62,342 nucleotides of DNA from the NCBI GenBank assembly GCA_022819945.1, contig JAJEGI010000002.1:1-62342 (forward strand), in the 5' to 3' direction. Positions 1 to 7,277 of the stretch are shown piece after piece. Every line of letters begins with the position of its first letter. Position 1 is the stretch's first letter. The position numbers and the translations under genes were made by a program. Origin of the DNA: Candidatus Poribacteria bacterium. GTDB lineage: Bacteria > Poribacteria > WGA-4E > WGA-3G. Under the pieces are notes generated by a model that saw only the letters and a list, made by a program, of their open reading frames with translations, ran no database searches and had not been told where the DNA came from.

Positions 1-36
1 CTATTCGGAAGGGTGAGTAGCTTAAACGTTTTCCTT

Positions 37-68
37 TTGTAGGGGAGGGTTTGTCCTCTCCCCTACAA
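37..68. repeat. Perfect-arm palindrome (dispersed family)
   Basis: The arms TGTAGGGGAG and CTCCCCTACA pair perfectly around a GGTTTGTCC-type loop. The GTAGG...CCTAC ends and GGTTT centre resemble other intergenic palindromes in this window (near 38440, 43765, 51322, 61756). It is not followed by a T run, so a terminator role is not evident. Confidence 0.6.
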
Positions 69-86
69 CCCTTTACTGCTTTGACA

Positions 87-296
87 ATGAATAGTCTTAA
101 TCAGAAACTGAATGAACTCCGTCAGCGCGATCCTGAGCTTGCAGCACTTTTGGATGAACTCCTGAGCTACAAAGATGGACGAGGTGATTATACTGTTGAC
201 CGATATAACCTCCCTGATCTTGATATTGACACGATTCTATAGGAGATCCAAAAGGCACGTGAGTCAAAACAGAAGAAACCTGATGCTGCCGATTAA
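87..296 (+). pseudogene. Tiny conserved protein interrupted by in-frame TAG
   Basis: The frame opens at ATG 87 and reads 51 codons to TAG at 240-242. It then continues in the same frame for 17 sense codons to TAA at 294-296. The product is a clear paralogue of the intact 68-residue protein at 885-1091: both have a LRxRxP(E/D)xxALL segment, then KDGxGDY(T/S)(V/I)(D/E)RY. The codons after the amber stop align with the C-terminal tail of the intact copy, which has a sense codon where this one has TAG. I read it as a recently broken copy, or less likely a truncated functional form. The family function is unknown to me. No clear ribosome binding site precedes the ATG. Confidence 0.55.
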
Positions 297-452
297 CATA
301 TTAGTACTTTGTCCAGTCAAATTTTCATGGTATAAAAATCGCGAGCACAGCTCGCTCCTACAAGAATATGGCGGTCTGTAAACAAGGCGGTTTGTGATTA
401 TAAATACAAATGACCAATTTCTAATTTTTATTTTAATTTTCAGGGTAATATT
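297..452. other. Intergenic stretch with small palindrome
   Basis: No gene is seen. The sequence is AT-rich and includes a GCGAG-cacag-CTCGC inverted repeat near 342. Such 'GCGAGC...GCTCGC' words also occur near 19735. Confidence 0.3.
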
Positions 453-857
453 ATGTGTAAATGTAATGGGACTTCGCCATGTTCGTGCTCTGAGGTGGAT
501 AAAGGTATGTCTGTTCTAGATGAAATATATAAACGTTCTCTTGAGAAAACGAAAAAAGAGAGAAAAAAGAGAGAACGTATAAGGTCTGATCCTTACTTTT
601 CGCACTTTGATAAAGATGGACAAGTTGTTAGCAAGGTGGATATTAGCAGTGATCCTGTGGCACAAGAGCGCCTCCGTGAACGTGAACGTGAACGTTTTGA
701 GGCGTTGCCGATATCCGAGCAAATACTGGAGCGTCAGAGGACTTTTCACCGAGAGCACAATGCCTATTTGGCAGAACTATCGCGTATTACTTTTCCCTCG
801 AATCCGCGATATGTTCCTTCCGGCTTGTGTCTTTTACCGGGTTCTATTACACAGTGA
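453..857 (+). CDS. Hypothetical charged protein with Cys-rich N-terminus
   Basis: This 134-residue frame starts with a cysteine cluster (CKCNGTSPCSC) that could bind a metal. A strongly charged Lys/Glu/Arg helix-forming segment follows at about residues 28-85, and a less charged tail ends the protein. I do not recognise a family. The gene lies between the two paralogous tiny proteins on the same strand, upstream of a shared terminator near 1126. The start is the first ATG of the frame, but the ribosome binding site is weak. The Arg/Glu repeats suggest low complexity, so a spurious frame cannot be excluded. Confidence 0.5.
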   Translation: MCKCNGTSPCSCSEVDKGMSVLDEIYKRSLEKTKKERKKRERIRSDPYFSHFDKDGQVVSKVDISSDPVAQERLRERERERFEALPISEQILERQRTFHREHNAYLAELSRITFPSNPRYVPSGLCLLPGSITQ

Positions 858-884
858 AAATAGTGATAACTGGGTATCTAACCG

Positions 885-1091
885 ATGAACGTGCAAAATT
901 TGCTGATAGGTGAGATGAAAGAACTCCGTCGTCGGAATCCAGATGTTCATGCACTTTTGGAAAAAATATTTCAGCACAAGGACGGAAAAGGTGATTATTC
1001 TATCGAACGATATAAGTGGAGGGAAACACCTAATAAAGAAGCATTTCTGAACGAAGTCCGTCAACTTGCAACAGACAAGGAAACGGAGTGA
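885..1091 (+). CDS. Tiny conserved protein, intact paralogue
   Basis: This 68-residue protein is the intact relative of the amber-interrupted copy at 87-296. It has a predicted amphipathic helix (LRRRNPDVHALLEKIF), then the KDGKGDYSIERY motif, then a charged tail. It starts 27 bases after the preceding gene and ends before a rho-independent terminator at 1126-1178. No function is known to me. The small acidic/basic helical layout next to a toxin-antitoxin pair would fit an antitoxin-like or regulatory peptide, but that is speculation. Confidence 0.6.
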   Translation: MNVQNLLIGEMKELRRRNPDVHALLEKIFQHKDGKGDYSIERYKWRETPNKEAFLNEVRQLATDKETE

Positions 1092-1125
1092 AAGGTGTCG
1101 GTTTATCAGGACTAAGTTTTACACG

Positions 1126-1178
1126 AAGGCGATTGTCTCCCGCTTCCAAACGGGCAGGCAATCACCTTAATTTTTTTT
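1126..1178 (+). terminator. Rho-independent terminator
   Basis: A long imperfect stem (AAGGCGATTG...CCCG with CGGG...CAATCACCTT) is followed by an eight-T run at 1171-1178. It lies 35 bases after the tiny-protein gene and before the toxin gene. Confidence 0.7.
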
Positions 1179-1234
1179 CAAGATTCACGCTGCATAGAGC
1201 CGAAGGTTGCACGAAAGAGATGAATTAATCAAAA

Positions 1235-1573
1235 ATGCGTGACGTACATCCACGAGAAATACAAATCTACCGCATGCCAAACGGTCGACAACCTTTCACT
1301 GAATGGTTGGAATCAATTCGAGATACAAATATGCAAGATCGAATGCAAGCAAGACTTGAGAGGTTAGAAGAAGGCAATTTTGGCGACTATAAGTCCGTTG
1401 GTGAAGGTGTTTTTGAGCTACGTTTTCACTTTGGATCGGGTTACCGCATCTATTTTGCACAGATAGGTAACACAATTGTTCTTTTGCTTTGTGGTGGTGA
1501 CAAGTCATCGCAAACCCGCGACATTGCGCGGGCAAAAACGTATTGGCGAGAATACAAGGAGGCACACTTATGA
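1235..1573 (+). CDS. RelE/HigB-like toxin (addiction module killer type)
   Basis: This 112-residue protein has the pattern of the RelE/ParE superfamily 'addiction module killer' (phage Gp49/HigB-like) group. An N-terminal strand is followed by the PFTEWLESIRD helix, an R-rich helix, a central G(V/F)xELR segment, the GYRIYF strand and a C-terminal LLLCGGDKSSQ...DIxRAK block that is diagnostic for the group. Such toxins are ribosome-dependent mRNA interferases. The antitoxin gene overlaps its stop (ATGA), giving toxin-first order as in HigBA and unlike RelBE. The start at ATG 1235 leaves the expected N-terminal strand intact. Confidence 0.9.
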   Translation: MRDVHPREIQIYRMPNGRQPFTEWLESIRDTNMQDRMQARLERLEEGNFGDYKSVGEGVFELRFHFGSGYRIYFAQIGNTIVLLLCGGDKSSQTRDIARAKTYWREYKEAHL

Positions 1574-1947
1574 GAAAAATGGGAATATGGCGTGATTACC
1601 TCATTGAAAAGCTAGCTGATCGGGAGAGGGCGATTGGCTATCTCCAGGCAATTCTTGACGACTACTATATCTACGGAGGGCCTGTTGTAGTTCTAAGGGC
1701 TCTTGATACTGTTGTTAAAGCACAGGGCGGGGTTTCTAAGTTGGCAAAGCAGGCCGATATGGACCCTGAAATGCTTTCAAAAGTGCTATCCAACGGGGAT
1801 ACACCGCTAATTGACGTACTTGGAATCGTCCTCAAAGCACTCGGCTATCAACTTTCGATTGCACCGGTAGAGAACGAAAATTCTAACCTTGAAGCCGATA
1901 CTTTACAAACCGCGCATGTGGCAGGGAGACCAACCGCGCCACAATAA
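1570..1947 (+). CDS. HigA-like antitoxin (addiction module antidote)
   Basis: This 125-residue protein follows the toxin with an ATGA overlap, so translation is probably coupled. The central part (about 45-100) is a helix-turn-helix of the putative addiction-module antidote family: an R-ALDTVVKAQGGVSKLA helix, an MDPEMLSKVLS recognition helix, then the conserved (P)LxxVLxxLKALGxxL tail. It should bind the toxin and repress the promoter of the pair. The first 40 residues are the toxin-binding part in related proteins. The last 20 residues are probably disordered. The start chosen is ATG 1570, not the upstream in-frame ATG inside the toxin gene. Confidence 0.88.
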   Translation: MRKMGIWRDYLIEKLADRERAIGYLQAILDDYYIYGGPVVVLRALDTVVKAQGGVSKLAKQADMDPEMLSKVLSNGDTPLIDVLGIVLKALGYQLSIAPVENENSNLEADTLQTAHVAGRPTAPQ

Positions 1948-1950
1948 AAA

Positions 1951-1979
1951 TTGACTTTCCGCCAAACTTACGGTATAAT
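1951..1979 (+). promoter_or_regulatory. Sigma-70 promoter for the 2038-3750 genes
   Basis: TTGACT at 1951-1956 and TATAAT at 1974-1979 are separated by 17 bases. It starts only 4 bases after the antitoxin stop and drives the unknown-unknown-moeB cluster. Confidence 0.8.
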
Positions 1980-2037
1980 AAAAAAGCAGAAAACTGAACT
2001 AACAACGTTGAGATGCAACACACCTACGGAGAAATAG

Positions 2038-2283
2038 ATGGCAACAATCGTTAAACATAACCAGACAGGCAAACGTTACTGTCTGCTGGGTGCAGGTTTT
2101 GGTGTCTTTCAGTCCTCGAAACCGAACATGTTTCTCGGAAATTTGATGGCTGATGTGGATGAGGGTGAGTACGCATTAGTCTGTGTATGTAATAGCAAAG
2201 GCGAGCTCTTCTGGTTAGAGGCGACACAAGTTACAGTTGTTAGCATTGACGGTCAGAACATTCAAGAACTCGCAGCTGAATAG
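2038..2283 (+). CDS. Conserved-type hypothetical, 81 aa, beta-rich
   Basis: This small protein is predicted to be all-beta, with alternating hydrophobic residues (YCLLGAGFGVF, EYALVCVCNSKGELFWLEA, VTVVSIDG). It has no signal peptide. Ribosome binding site AcGGAGAAAT precedes ATG 2038 closely. It is the first gene of a probable operon with the 192-residue unknown and the MoeB-like enzyme, behind a strong promoter at 1951. The fold could be SH3-like or a small barrel. I do not recognise the family or its function. Confidence 0.7.
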   Translation: MATIVKHNQTGKRYCLLGAGFGVFQSSKPNMFLGNLMADVDEGEYALVCVCNSKGELFWLEATQVTVVSIDGQNIQELAAE

Positions 2284-2363
2284 ATAAGTCTTAGTGTTTT
2301 TATAAAGGATAGGCATCCCTAACTGCCTTAGCACTCACTGACGAAAGGAAATTTTTTAGCAGA

Positions 2364-2942
2364 ATGGATCTACAACAGATTAACGTCAAGGTTTTCACAA
2401 CCGAAGATAGCAAAATCAACTACACCAACTTCATCAAGGTTTTCAACCGCTGGATGGCGGAGGCGGATTCAGACGATTACTTGAACTACGCTGACTACTC
2501 GCACGTCGATGCGGGACCGGGTGTATTGTTGATTTTGAAGCAAGCTAATTATAGCATTGACAACGCTTACCACGAGCACGGTTTCCTCTACAACCGAAAG
2601 CATGCAGCTGACGGCGATAACGGTGATAAGATTCGCCAAGCCCTCACAGAGGTGCTTTCTAAATGCGAACAACTTGAAGCATCTGCGGAATTGGAAAATG
2701 CAGTGCATTTCAACGGCGCAGACCTCCTGTTCATGATAAACAACCGCCACCTCGCACCGAATACATCGGAAATAGCAGAAGCCGTTCAAGCAGACCTAAC
2801 ACCTGTCTTACAACAGATGTACGGTGATGACGACTTCACAGTGGAACGCACCTCTGAAGACGCACGCGAACGGTTCGCACTACGAATCTCCGCGAATTCG
2901 GATAAACCGATTGCAGAACTCCTTGCCAATCTCGGAGGCTAA
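2364..2942 (+). CDS. Conserved-type hypothetical ending in Gly-Gly
   Basis: This 192-residue cytoplasmic protein begins with a beta strand (INVKVF), a helix with FxRWM, then a DYSHVDAGPGVLLI segment and a GFLYNRK motif. From memory I believe this pattern occurs in an unnamed conserved family of similar size. The C-terminal third contains LFMINNRHLAPN. The protein ends in LANLGG, so its C-terminus is a diglycine, and the next gene 1 base later is an E1-like MoeB/ThiF enzyme whose substrates normally end in GG. The GGAGGC coding for Gly-Gly is also the Shine-Dalgarno of moeB, which is a sufficient alternative explanation. Function is unknown. Confidence 0.75.
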   Translation: MDLQQINVKVFTTEDSKINYTNFIKVFNRWMAEADSDDYLNYADYSHVDAGPGVLLILKQANYSIDNAYHEHGFLYNRKHAADGDNGDKIRQALTEVLSKCEQLEASAELENAVHFNGADLLFMINNRHLAPNTSEIAEAVQADLTPVLQQMYGDDDFTVERTSEDARERFALRISANSDKPIAELLANLGG

Positions 2943-2943
2943 G

Positions 2944-3750
2944 ATGTTTAACTTCAGCAACGAACAGATTGAACGCTACAGCCGACATATTATCCTCAAA
3001 GAAGTCGGCGGGATGGGGCAGACGAAACTGCTGGAATCAAAAGTGCTGCTCATCGGTGCGGGCGGGCTCGGTTCCCCCGTTGGGGTCTACCTCGCAGCAG
3101 CAGGGGTCGGCACACTCGGCATTATTGACGATGATGTGGTGGACCTGAGTAATTTACAACGCCAGATTTTACACGGCACCAGCGACATCGGCATCCCGAA
3201 AACGAAATCCGCGGAAGCCAGTATCGCAGAGATGAACCCCGATGTCAAGGTGGTTCCTTACAATGAGCGCATCACCTCAGAAAACGCCTTCCAGATTTTG
3301 GAACAATACGATCTGATTGTAGACGGTTGCGACAACCTACCAACGCGTTACCTCCTCAACGACGCATCTGTTATGCTCGGCAAACCGATTGTACACGGCA
3401 GCATCTTCCAGTTTGAAGGGCAGGTCACTGTGCTTTATCCGGGCAAGGGCCCGTGCTACCGATGCCTCTATCCTGAGCCGCCACCAGCAGGAATGGTACC
3501 CAGCTGCCAAGAAGCAGGCGTTTTCGGCGTGCTGCCCGGCATCATCGGCACAATCCAGGCTGTTGAAGCGATCAAAATTCTTTTAGACATCGGTGATTCC
3601 TTGATCGGAACGCTGCTGCTTTTTGACGCGCTAACGATGAATTTCAACCGGTTGAAACTCCGTCAAGATAGTGGTTGCCCGATGTGCGGTGAAAATCCCA
3701 CTATTCACGAATTGATTGATTACGAAGAATTCTGTCAGGTACAGTGGTAA
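2944..3750 (+). CDS. moeB: MoeB/ThiF-type E1-like adenylyltransferase
   Basis: The protein (268 residues from ATG 2944) activates the C-terminal glycine of a sulfur-carrier protein with ATP, as MoeB does for MoaD and ThiF for ThiS. Visible hallmarks are the N-terminal ERYSRHI helix, the GAGGLGSPV nucleotide loop (about 35-43), DxDxVxxSNLxRQ, the K(T/A)KSAEA region, DGCDNLPTRYLLND, and two CxxC zinc pairs (CYRCLYP and CPMCG). The PSCQEAGVFGVLPG segment carries the catalytic cysteine position. Length matches MoeB without a rhodanese domain. The start is set at MFNFSNEQ, which has a GGAGG 7 bases upstream and the conserved N-terminus. No moaD or thiS is visible, so the partner is not identified. 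Confidence 0.93.
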   Translation: MFNFSNEQIERYSRHIILKEVGGMGQTKLLESKVLLIGAGGLGSPVGVYLAAAGVGTLGIIDDDVVDLSNLQRQILHGTSDIGIPKTKSAEASIAEMNPDVKVVPYNERITSENAFQILEQYDLIVDGCDNLPTRYLLNDASVMLGKPIVHGSIFQFEGQVTVLYPGKGPCYRCLYPEPPPAGMVPSCQEAGVFGVLPGIIGTIQAVEAIKILLDIGDSLIGTLLLFDALTMNFNRLKLRQDSGCPMCGENPTIHELIDYEEFCQVQW

Positions 3751-3834
3751 GTGCCGGTACAATTTACTTCCTAAGTGAGTCGGAGAAAAGGCGACAAAGA
3801 TTGATAAACAGGCGGAGTTAGTAACCATAAAACG

Positions 3835-3969
3835 TTGTTGCTATTTCTGTCTGTTTCCATATTTTCCATCGGCTGCAAAATTAAAATATGTGAAGTTCCT
3901 TCCAGTCAAAAGCGAGCAGTCCGGTACAGCGGAGACTATTGCGTATGGGATTATGGTCATCTGTCATAA
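3835..3969 (+). CDS. Possible tiny lipoprotein (TTG start)
   Basis: A 44-codon frame encodes a hydrophobic stretch (LLLFLSVSIFSIGC) that resembles a lipoprotein signal with a cysteine at the cleavage site, followed by a short tail with two more cysteines. The only start candidates are TTG codons, and the GGCGGAG upstream is about 15 bases away. Its 3' end overlaps the next tiny ORF by 25 bases. The composition is suggestive, but coding is not proven. Confidence 0.3.
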   Translation: MLLFLSVSIFSIGCKIKICEVPSSQKRAVRYSGDYCVWDYGHLS

Positions 3970-4076
3970 TTACGACGATTCTGATCTTGATAGCTTGGGA
4001 ACTCAGGGATATTAAGAGGCGTTTGGACAAAATTCTGGAACACTTTGGTGAAGAGAATGATCAAGAAGAAGAGTGA
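3945..4076 (+). CDS. Possible small single-span membrane protein
   Basis: A 43-codon ORF starts at ATG 3945 with GGAG about 10 bases upstream. It has one predicted transmembrane helix (SSVIITTILILIAW) followed by a charged, coiled-coil-like tail (RDIKRRLDKILEHF) and an acidic end. This looks like a genuine small membrane protein or a peptide scaffold. Its start lies inside the possible lipoprotein ORF, suggesting translational coupling. Function is unknown. Confidence 0.45.
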   Translation: MGLWSSVIITTILILIAWELRDIKRRLDKILEHFGEENDQEEE

Positions 4077-4121
4077 TCAGAAACCCGTTTGCTATATCTT
4101 TGATAATTTTCCAAGTCTCTA

Positions 4122-4883
4122 TTACGTCAAAACCTTCCGCCGTATTGGTGAGTTGATAAACAGCGAATCCCCACCATCAATCGTCAACTCCAATCCCGTA
4201 ACCCACGCCGCTTCGTCCGAGCAGAGCCATAGTGCTGCATAACCCACATCAATCGGGTTACCAAGCCGTTCCAATTGTGCCGCCGCTGGAGCGATTTCTC
4301 CGTCTGGCAACGGATCCCAAATAATACCCGGACATAACGCGTGAACTCGAATGTTTTTGTCATACAACTCTTTCGCGAGGTTTTTCGCTGCTGCCACCAT
4401 CCCTGCTTTCGCAACGGCATAAGCGGCATTTGCATCTTGCCGGACCCGTTCGCCCGCAGAGATAGTAATTAAGCATCCACCGCCACGTGCCTCTAAAATC
4501 GGGACAAGTCGCTGCACGGGGTTGAACAAAGTTTGCAAATTATTTTGTAACGCGCCATCCCAATACGTTGGATCCATCGTCGTAATATCGTGTTCGGTTG
4601 AGAAGAACCCGCCCGCCGCATGGATGAGGCAATCAACACCGCCAAATGCTGCTACGGCAGCATCAACAAGCGCGTCTACCTGCGCTGCATCTGTCAAATC
4701 GGTCTGATGTGTTAGCACATCACCACCATTAGCGCGAATCCGTTCGGCTGTCTCGTCCATCGTCTCTGTTGTGCGTGCGGCAAGCACGACCTTCGCACCG
4801 TCTTGTGCGAAAAGTAGCGCAGTTGCGCGGCTCATATTTGAACCCGCACCAGCGAATAACGCAACTTTATCCTTCAATCTCAT
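4122..4883 (-). CDS. Short-chain dehydrogenase/reductase
   Basis: This is a classical SDR of 253 residues that oxidises or reduces a substrate with NAD(P). The cofactor loop is GAGSNMSRA at about residue 12, a variant of TGxxxGxG in which the last glycine is replaced. LAAR, then DLTD, then HAAGG (NNAG position), a catalytic serine in TISAG and the YAVAK motif (Tyr/Lys) are all visible. The C-terminal TGLELTIDGG is the usual SDR ending. It is the last of four minus-strand genes (HAD, epimerase, aminotransferase, SDR) with gaps of 20-70 bases. The substrate is unknown. Confidence 0.92.
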   Translation of the reverse strand: MRLKDKVALFAGAGSNMSRATALLFAQDGAKVVLAARTTETMDETAERIRANGGDVLTHQTDLTDAAQVDALVDAAVAAFGGVDCLIHAAGGFFSTEHDITTMDPTYWDGALQNNLQTLFNPVQRLVPILEARGGGCLITISAGERVRQDANAAYAVAKAGMVAAAKNLAKELYDKNIRVHALCPGIIWDPLPDGEIAPAAAQLERLGNPIDVGYAALWLCSDEAAWVTGLELTIDGGDSLFINSPIRRKVLT

Positions 4884-4932
4884 TCTCAGTTTCCTTTCTC
4901 TATATTATTCAACCTTTGCCTTGTAAACGCTG

Positions 4933-6279
4933 CTATTGAGAACTATGAATTTTTTGACTATAGGCTATCGCGGATTTCATAATTTTCAGCGCAGTATGAA
5001 TCTGAGGGAGTTCTTCAAATCCGTAGGATATACGTAACTGCCGCTTCCCGACCTCAACCATATCGCCGTTGGAATGGACACAGTGTTCACCGGGAATGTA
5101 AATCACTTTTGAGTGTTTGGAGTCCAAGGGACCATCAACGGCTTCGCACCCAGTCGTTCGCGTCAAAAACTTGAAGAAGTCGGAAGTCGTGCCTGTTGCG
5201 ACGTTTGATAGTGTCACGTAAAAGTAGAACCCCGCACTGCCCCCGCGGCATTCCTCAATATTATCACCTAGTAATTCTACCATCCACATTTTCACCTGTG
5301 TTGCCTTTTGCTGGTAGCCGTGATTGACCTTCTCAATCTGTGCTTCAATGCCATGGTCAAGCAGGTAACTGGCAATCTCCTGATTGATTAACGGTGCGCT
5401 GAAACCGATATCACTTGTGCGTTGAATAATACTGTTGAGGAATGGACCTTTGGCACCAATGAGATAACCGATACGCAACCCTGGCGCGAGGATCTTCGAC
5501 AACGTGCCGACTTCATAGACGATGCCGAGTTCGTCGTAACAGAGCGCGGATGTTAGGGGTTCAACGGTGCTGTCATGTACAAGGTCGCTATAGGCATTAT
5601 CAAAGAAGATCGGGATTTTCCGCCCGACTTCGGACGATAAGCGTGTAGCAATATCGACCAGTTCCTGCTTACGGTTATTAGACAGGATCGTGCAGGTAGG
5701 ATTGTTTACCGTCACAACATAAAAGAAACGGATGGCTGTTTTCTCTTCACCGAGTGCTGCAAGTTTTGACTTCAAGCGTTCGGTGTCGATGCCTTCATCA
5801 TCTTCGGGGACTGCGATAACCTTGAAGCCTTTCCGCTCTAAATCGTTGCAGTAGATATAATACATCGGATCTGCGGTCAACACAATACCAGCAGGGAGGA
5901 GGTGTGTGACACTTTCCAACAAACTCGTAGCACCGTTTGCACCGATAACAATATCTCGACCGTTTAAGGTTTGTTCAGTGATACCGCCAATCTTGTTTTC
6001 GATGTGGAACCGTCTAAGCGACTCAATCAGGTTTGGAGAACCCTGCGCGCCACCATAATTGAGAGAAGCGCGATATTTTTCAGGGTGAGCGAGCACTTTT
6101 TCGCAGGCGTGCTGAATTTGTTGGTGTGGAATCGTCTGTTCGTTGACGTATCCGACACCCAGGTTAATGTCGCGCCCGTCTCGGAAACCGACAGCGAAAT
6201 CCGTCATCAACCGATTAACAGGGGAGGGAACACTTGAGGCTTTTCCATATTCAGAGAGCAGGACATCGCGAATCTTCAT
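4933..6279 (-). CDS. PLP-dependent aminotransferase, class I/II
   Basis: The protein (448 residues from the ATG at 6279) is a fold-type I aminotransferase of the MocR/2-aminoadipate type without the GntR domain. Visible motifs are NLGVGYVN near the start, YGGAQGSPNLIESL, GANGATSLLE, the NNPT substrate-binding motif, FFDNAYSDL and the PLP-lysine motif GTLSKILAPGLRIGYL. C-terminal RLRISYG-type residues close the active site. A longer TTG-initiated form from 6327 is possible, but AAGGA stands just before the ATG. Transamination of an aromatic or branched amino acid is typical of relatives; the actual substrate cannot be read. Confidence 0.9.
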   Translation of the reverse strand: MKIRDVLLSEYGKASSVPSPVNRLMTDFAVGFRDGRDINLGVGYVNEQTIPHQQIQHACEKVLAHPEKYRASLNYGGAQGSPNLIESLRRFHIENKIGGITEQTLNGRDIVIGANGATSLLESVTHLLPAGIVLTADPMYYIYCNDLERKGFKVIAVPEDDEGIDTERLKSKLAALGEEKTAIRFFYVVTVNNPTCTILSNNRKQELVDIATRLSSEVGRKIPIFFDNAYSDLVHDSTVEPLTSALCYDELGIVYEVGTLSKILAPGLRIGYLIGAKGPFLNSIIQRTSDIGFSAPLINQEIASYLLDHGIEAQIEKVNHGYQQKATQVKMWMVELLGDNIEECRGGSAGFYFYVTLSNVATGTTSDFFKFLTRTTGCEAVDGPLDSKHSKVIYIPGEHCVHSNGDMVEVGKRQLRISYGFEELPQIHTALKIMKSAIAYSQKIHSSQ

Positions 6280-6348
6280 ATTTCCTTGGAATTCGGCGTT
6301 ATCTAACCTTTCGAGACTAAAACCCAATCCTTTAGGTTTGGGAGGAGG

Positions 6349-7257
6349 TCAAAGCAAATCTCTCAGAGCAGATTCAAGCGTCCGGTGACGAAATTCATAG
6401 CCACTGACCTCTGTTTTCTCTGGTAGAACGTTCTGGCTTAACACAACGAAGTCCGCAAATTCCCCCATCATGAGTTTCAAGCCGAACGTTGGCACCGGCA
6501 ACAAGGTAGGTCTCCGTAGCACGGCACCGAGCGTTTTTGTGAATTCTACATTTCTAACCGGGACAGGCGCCGTCGCGTTAAGCGCGCCTCGGATCTCCTC
6601 GTTCTCTAAAGCGTGGAGTACAATACCTACCACATCGTCAACATGGATCCAAGACATCCACTGCTGACCGCTGCCAAGTATACCCCCGACTCCCATTTTA
6701 AACGGAGTGAGGACCTGTGCCAGCAATCCGCCACCTAACCCAAGTACAAGCCCAATACGGACCATAACGACCCGAACCCCAATTTCAATTGCTTTTTGTG
6801 CTTCCGATTCCCATTCTTGACAGGTTTCGGCAAGAAAATCAGTGCCTGCGGGAGACAGTTCTGTGAAGCGTTCATCACCACTGGCACCATAATATCCGAT
6901 TGCGGAAGCACAGACAAGCGTGCTCGGTTTTGTCTCCGCTGTCGCGAACGATTCAACGAGGCTCCGCGTAGAAAGAATTCGACTATCTCGTATTCGCCGT
7001 TTTTTTTCGGCGTTCCACCTGCCTGCGATAGTTTCACCTGCCAAATGAACGACTGCTTCTACGTCTGACGTGGCTTCCGGAGGTAGTTTCTCGATTTCAG
7101 GATTCCAACCGTAGACGGTTCTTGCCGATTTCAATTTAGATTGTGCGCGTCCCGGATTTCGAGATAATACATGCACTGTATCGCCTTGTTCGTGAAGGGC
7201 AGTACAGACGCGGCTGCCGATGAAGCCAGTACCGCCGGTAACCAATACATTTGCCAT
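6349..7257 (-). CDS. SDR39U1/YfcH-type NAD-dependent epimerase
   Basis: This 302-residue protein is an extended SDR of the TIGR01777 (YfcH/SDR39U1) group. It has the N-terminal VTGGTGFIGSRV nucleotide loop, LSRNP, VHLAGE with a nearby R at AGRWN, the SAIGYYG motif (catalytic Tyr), and MSWIHVDDVV followed by the DUF1731-like C-terminal segment (LxxxxGEFADFVVLSQNVLPEKTE). The start is the ATG before MANVLVTGG. The function of this group is not established. It sits 20 bases after the HAD gene in the same operon. Confidence 0.93.
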   Translation of the reverse strand: MANVLVTGGTGFIGSRVCTALHEQGDTVHVLSRNPGRAQSKLKSARTVYGWNPEIEKLPPEATSDVEAVVHLAGETIAGRWNAEKKRRIRDSRILSTRSLVESFATAETKPSTLVCASAIGYYGASGDERFTELSPAGTDFLAETCQEWESEAQKAIEIGVRVVMVRIGLVLGLGGGLLAQVLTPFKMGVGGILGSGQQWMSWIHVDDVVGIVLHALENEEIRGALNATAPVPVRNVEFTKTLGAVLRRPTLLPVPTFGLKLMMGEFADFVVLSQNVLPEKTEVSGYEFRHRTLESALRDLL

Positions 7258-7277
7258 TCTATTCTCCGTGATGTTCC

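Noticed and set aside
453..888. Frameshifted longer version of the charged hypothetical protein
   Set aside because: Another frame (607-888) stays open, but it has no similarity to the first and no motif supports a frameshift.
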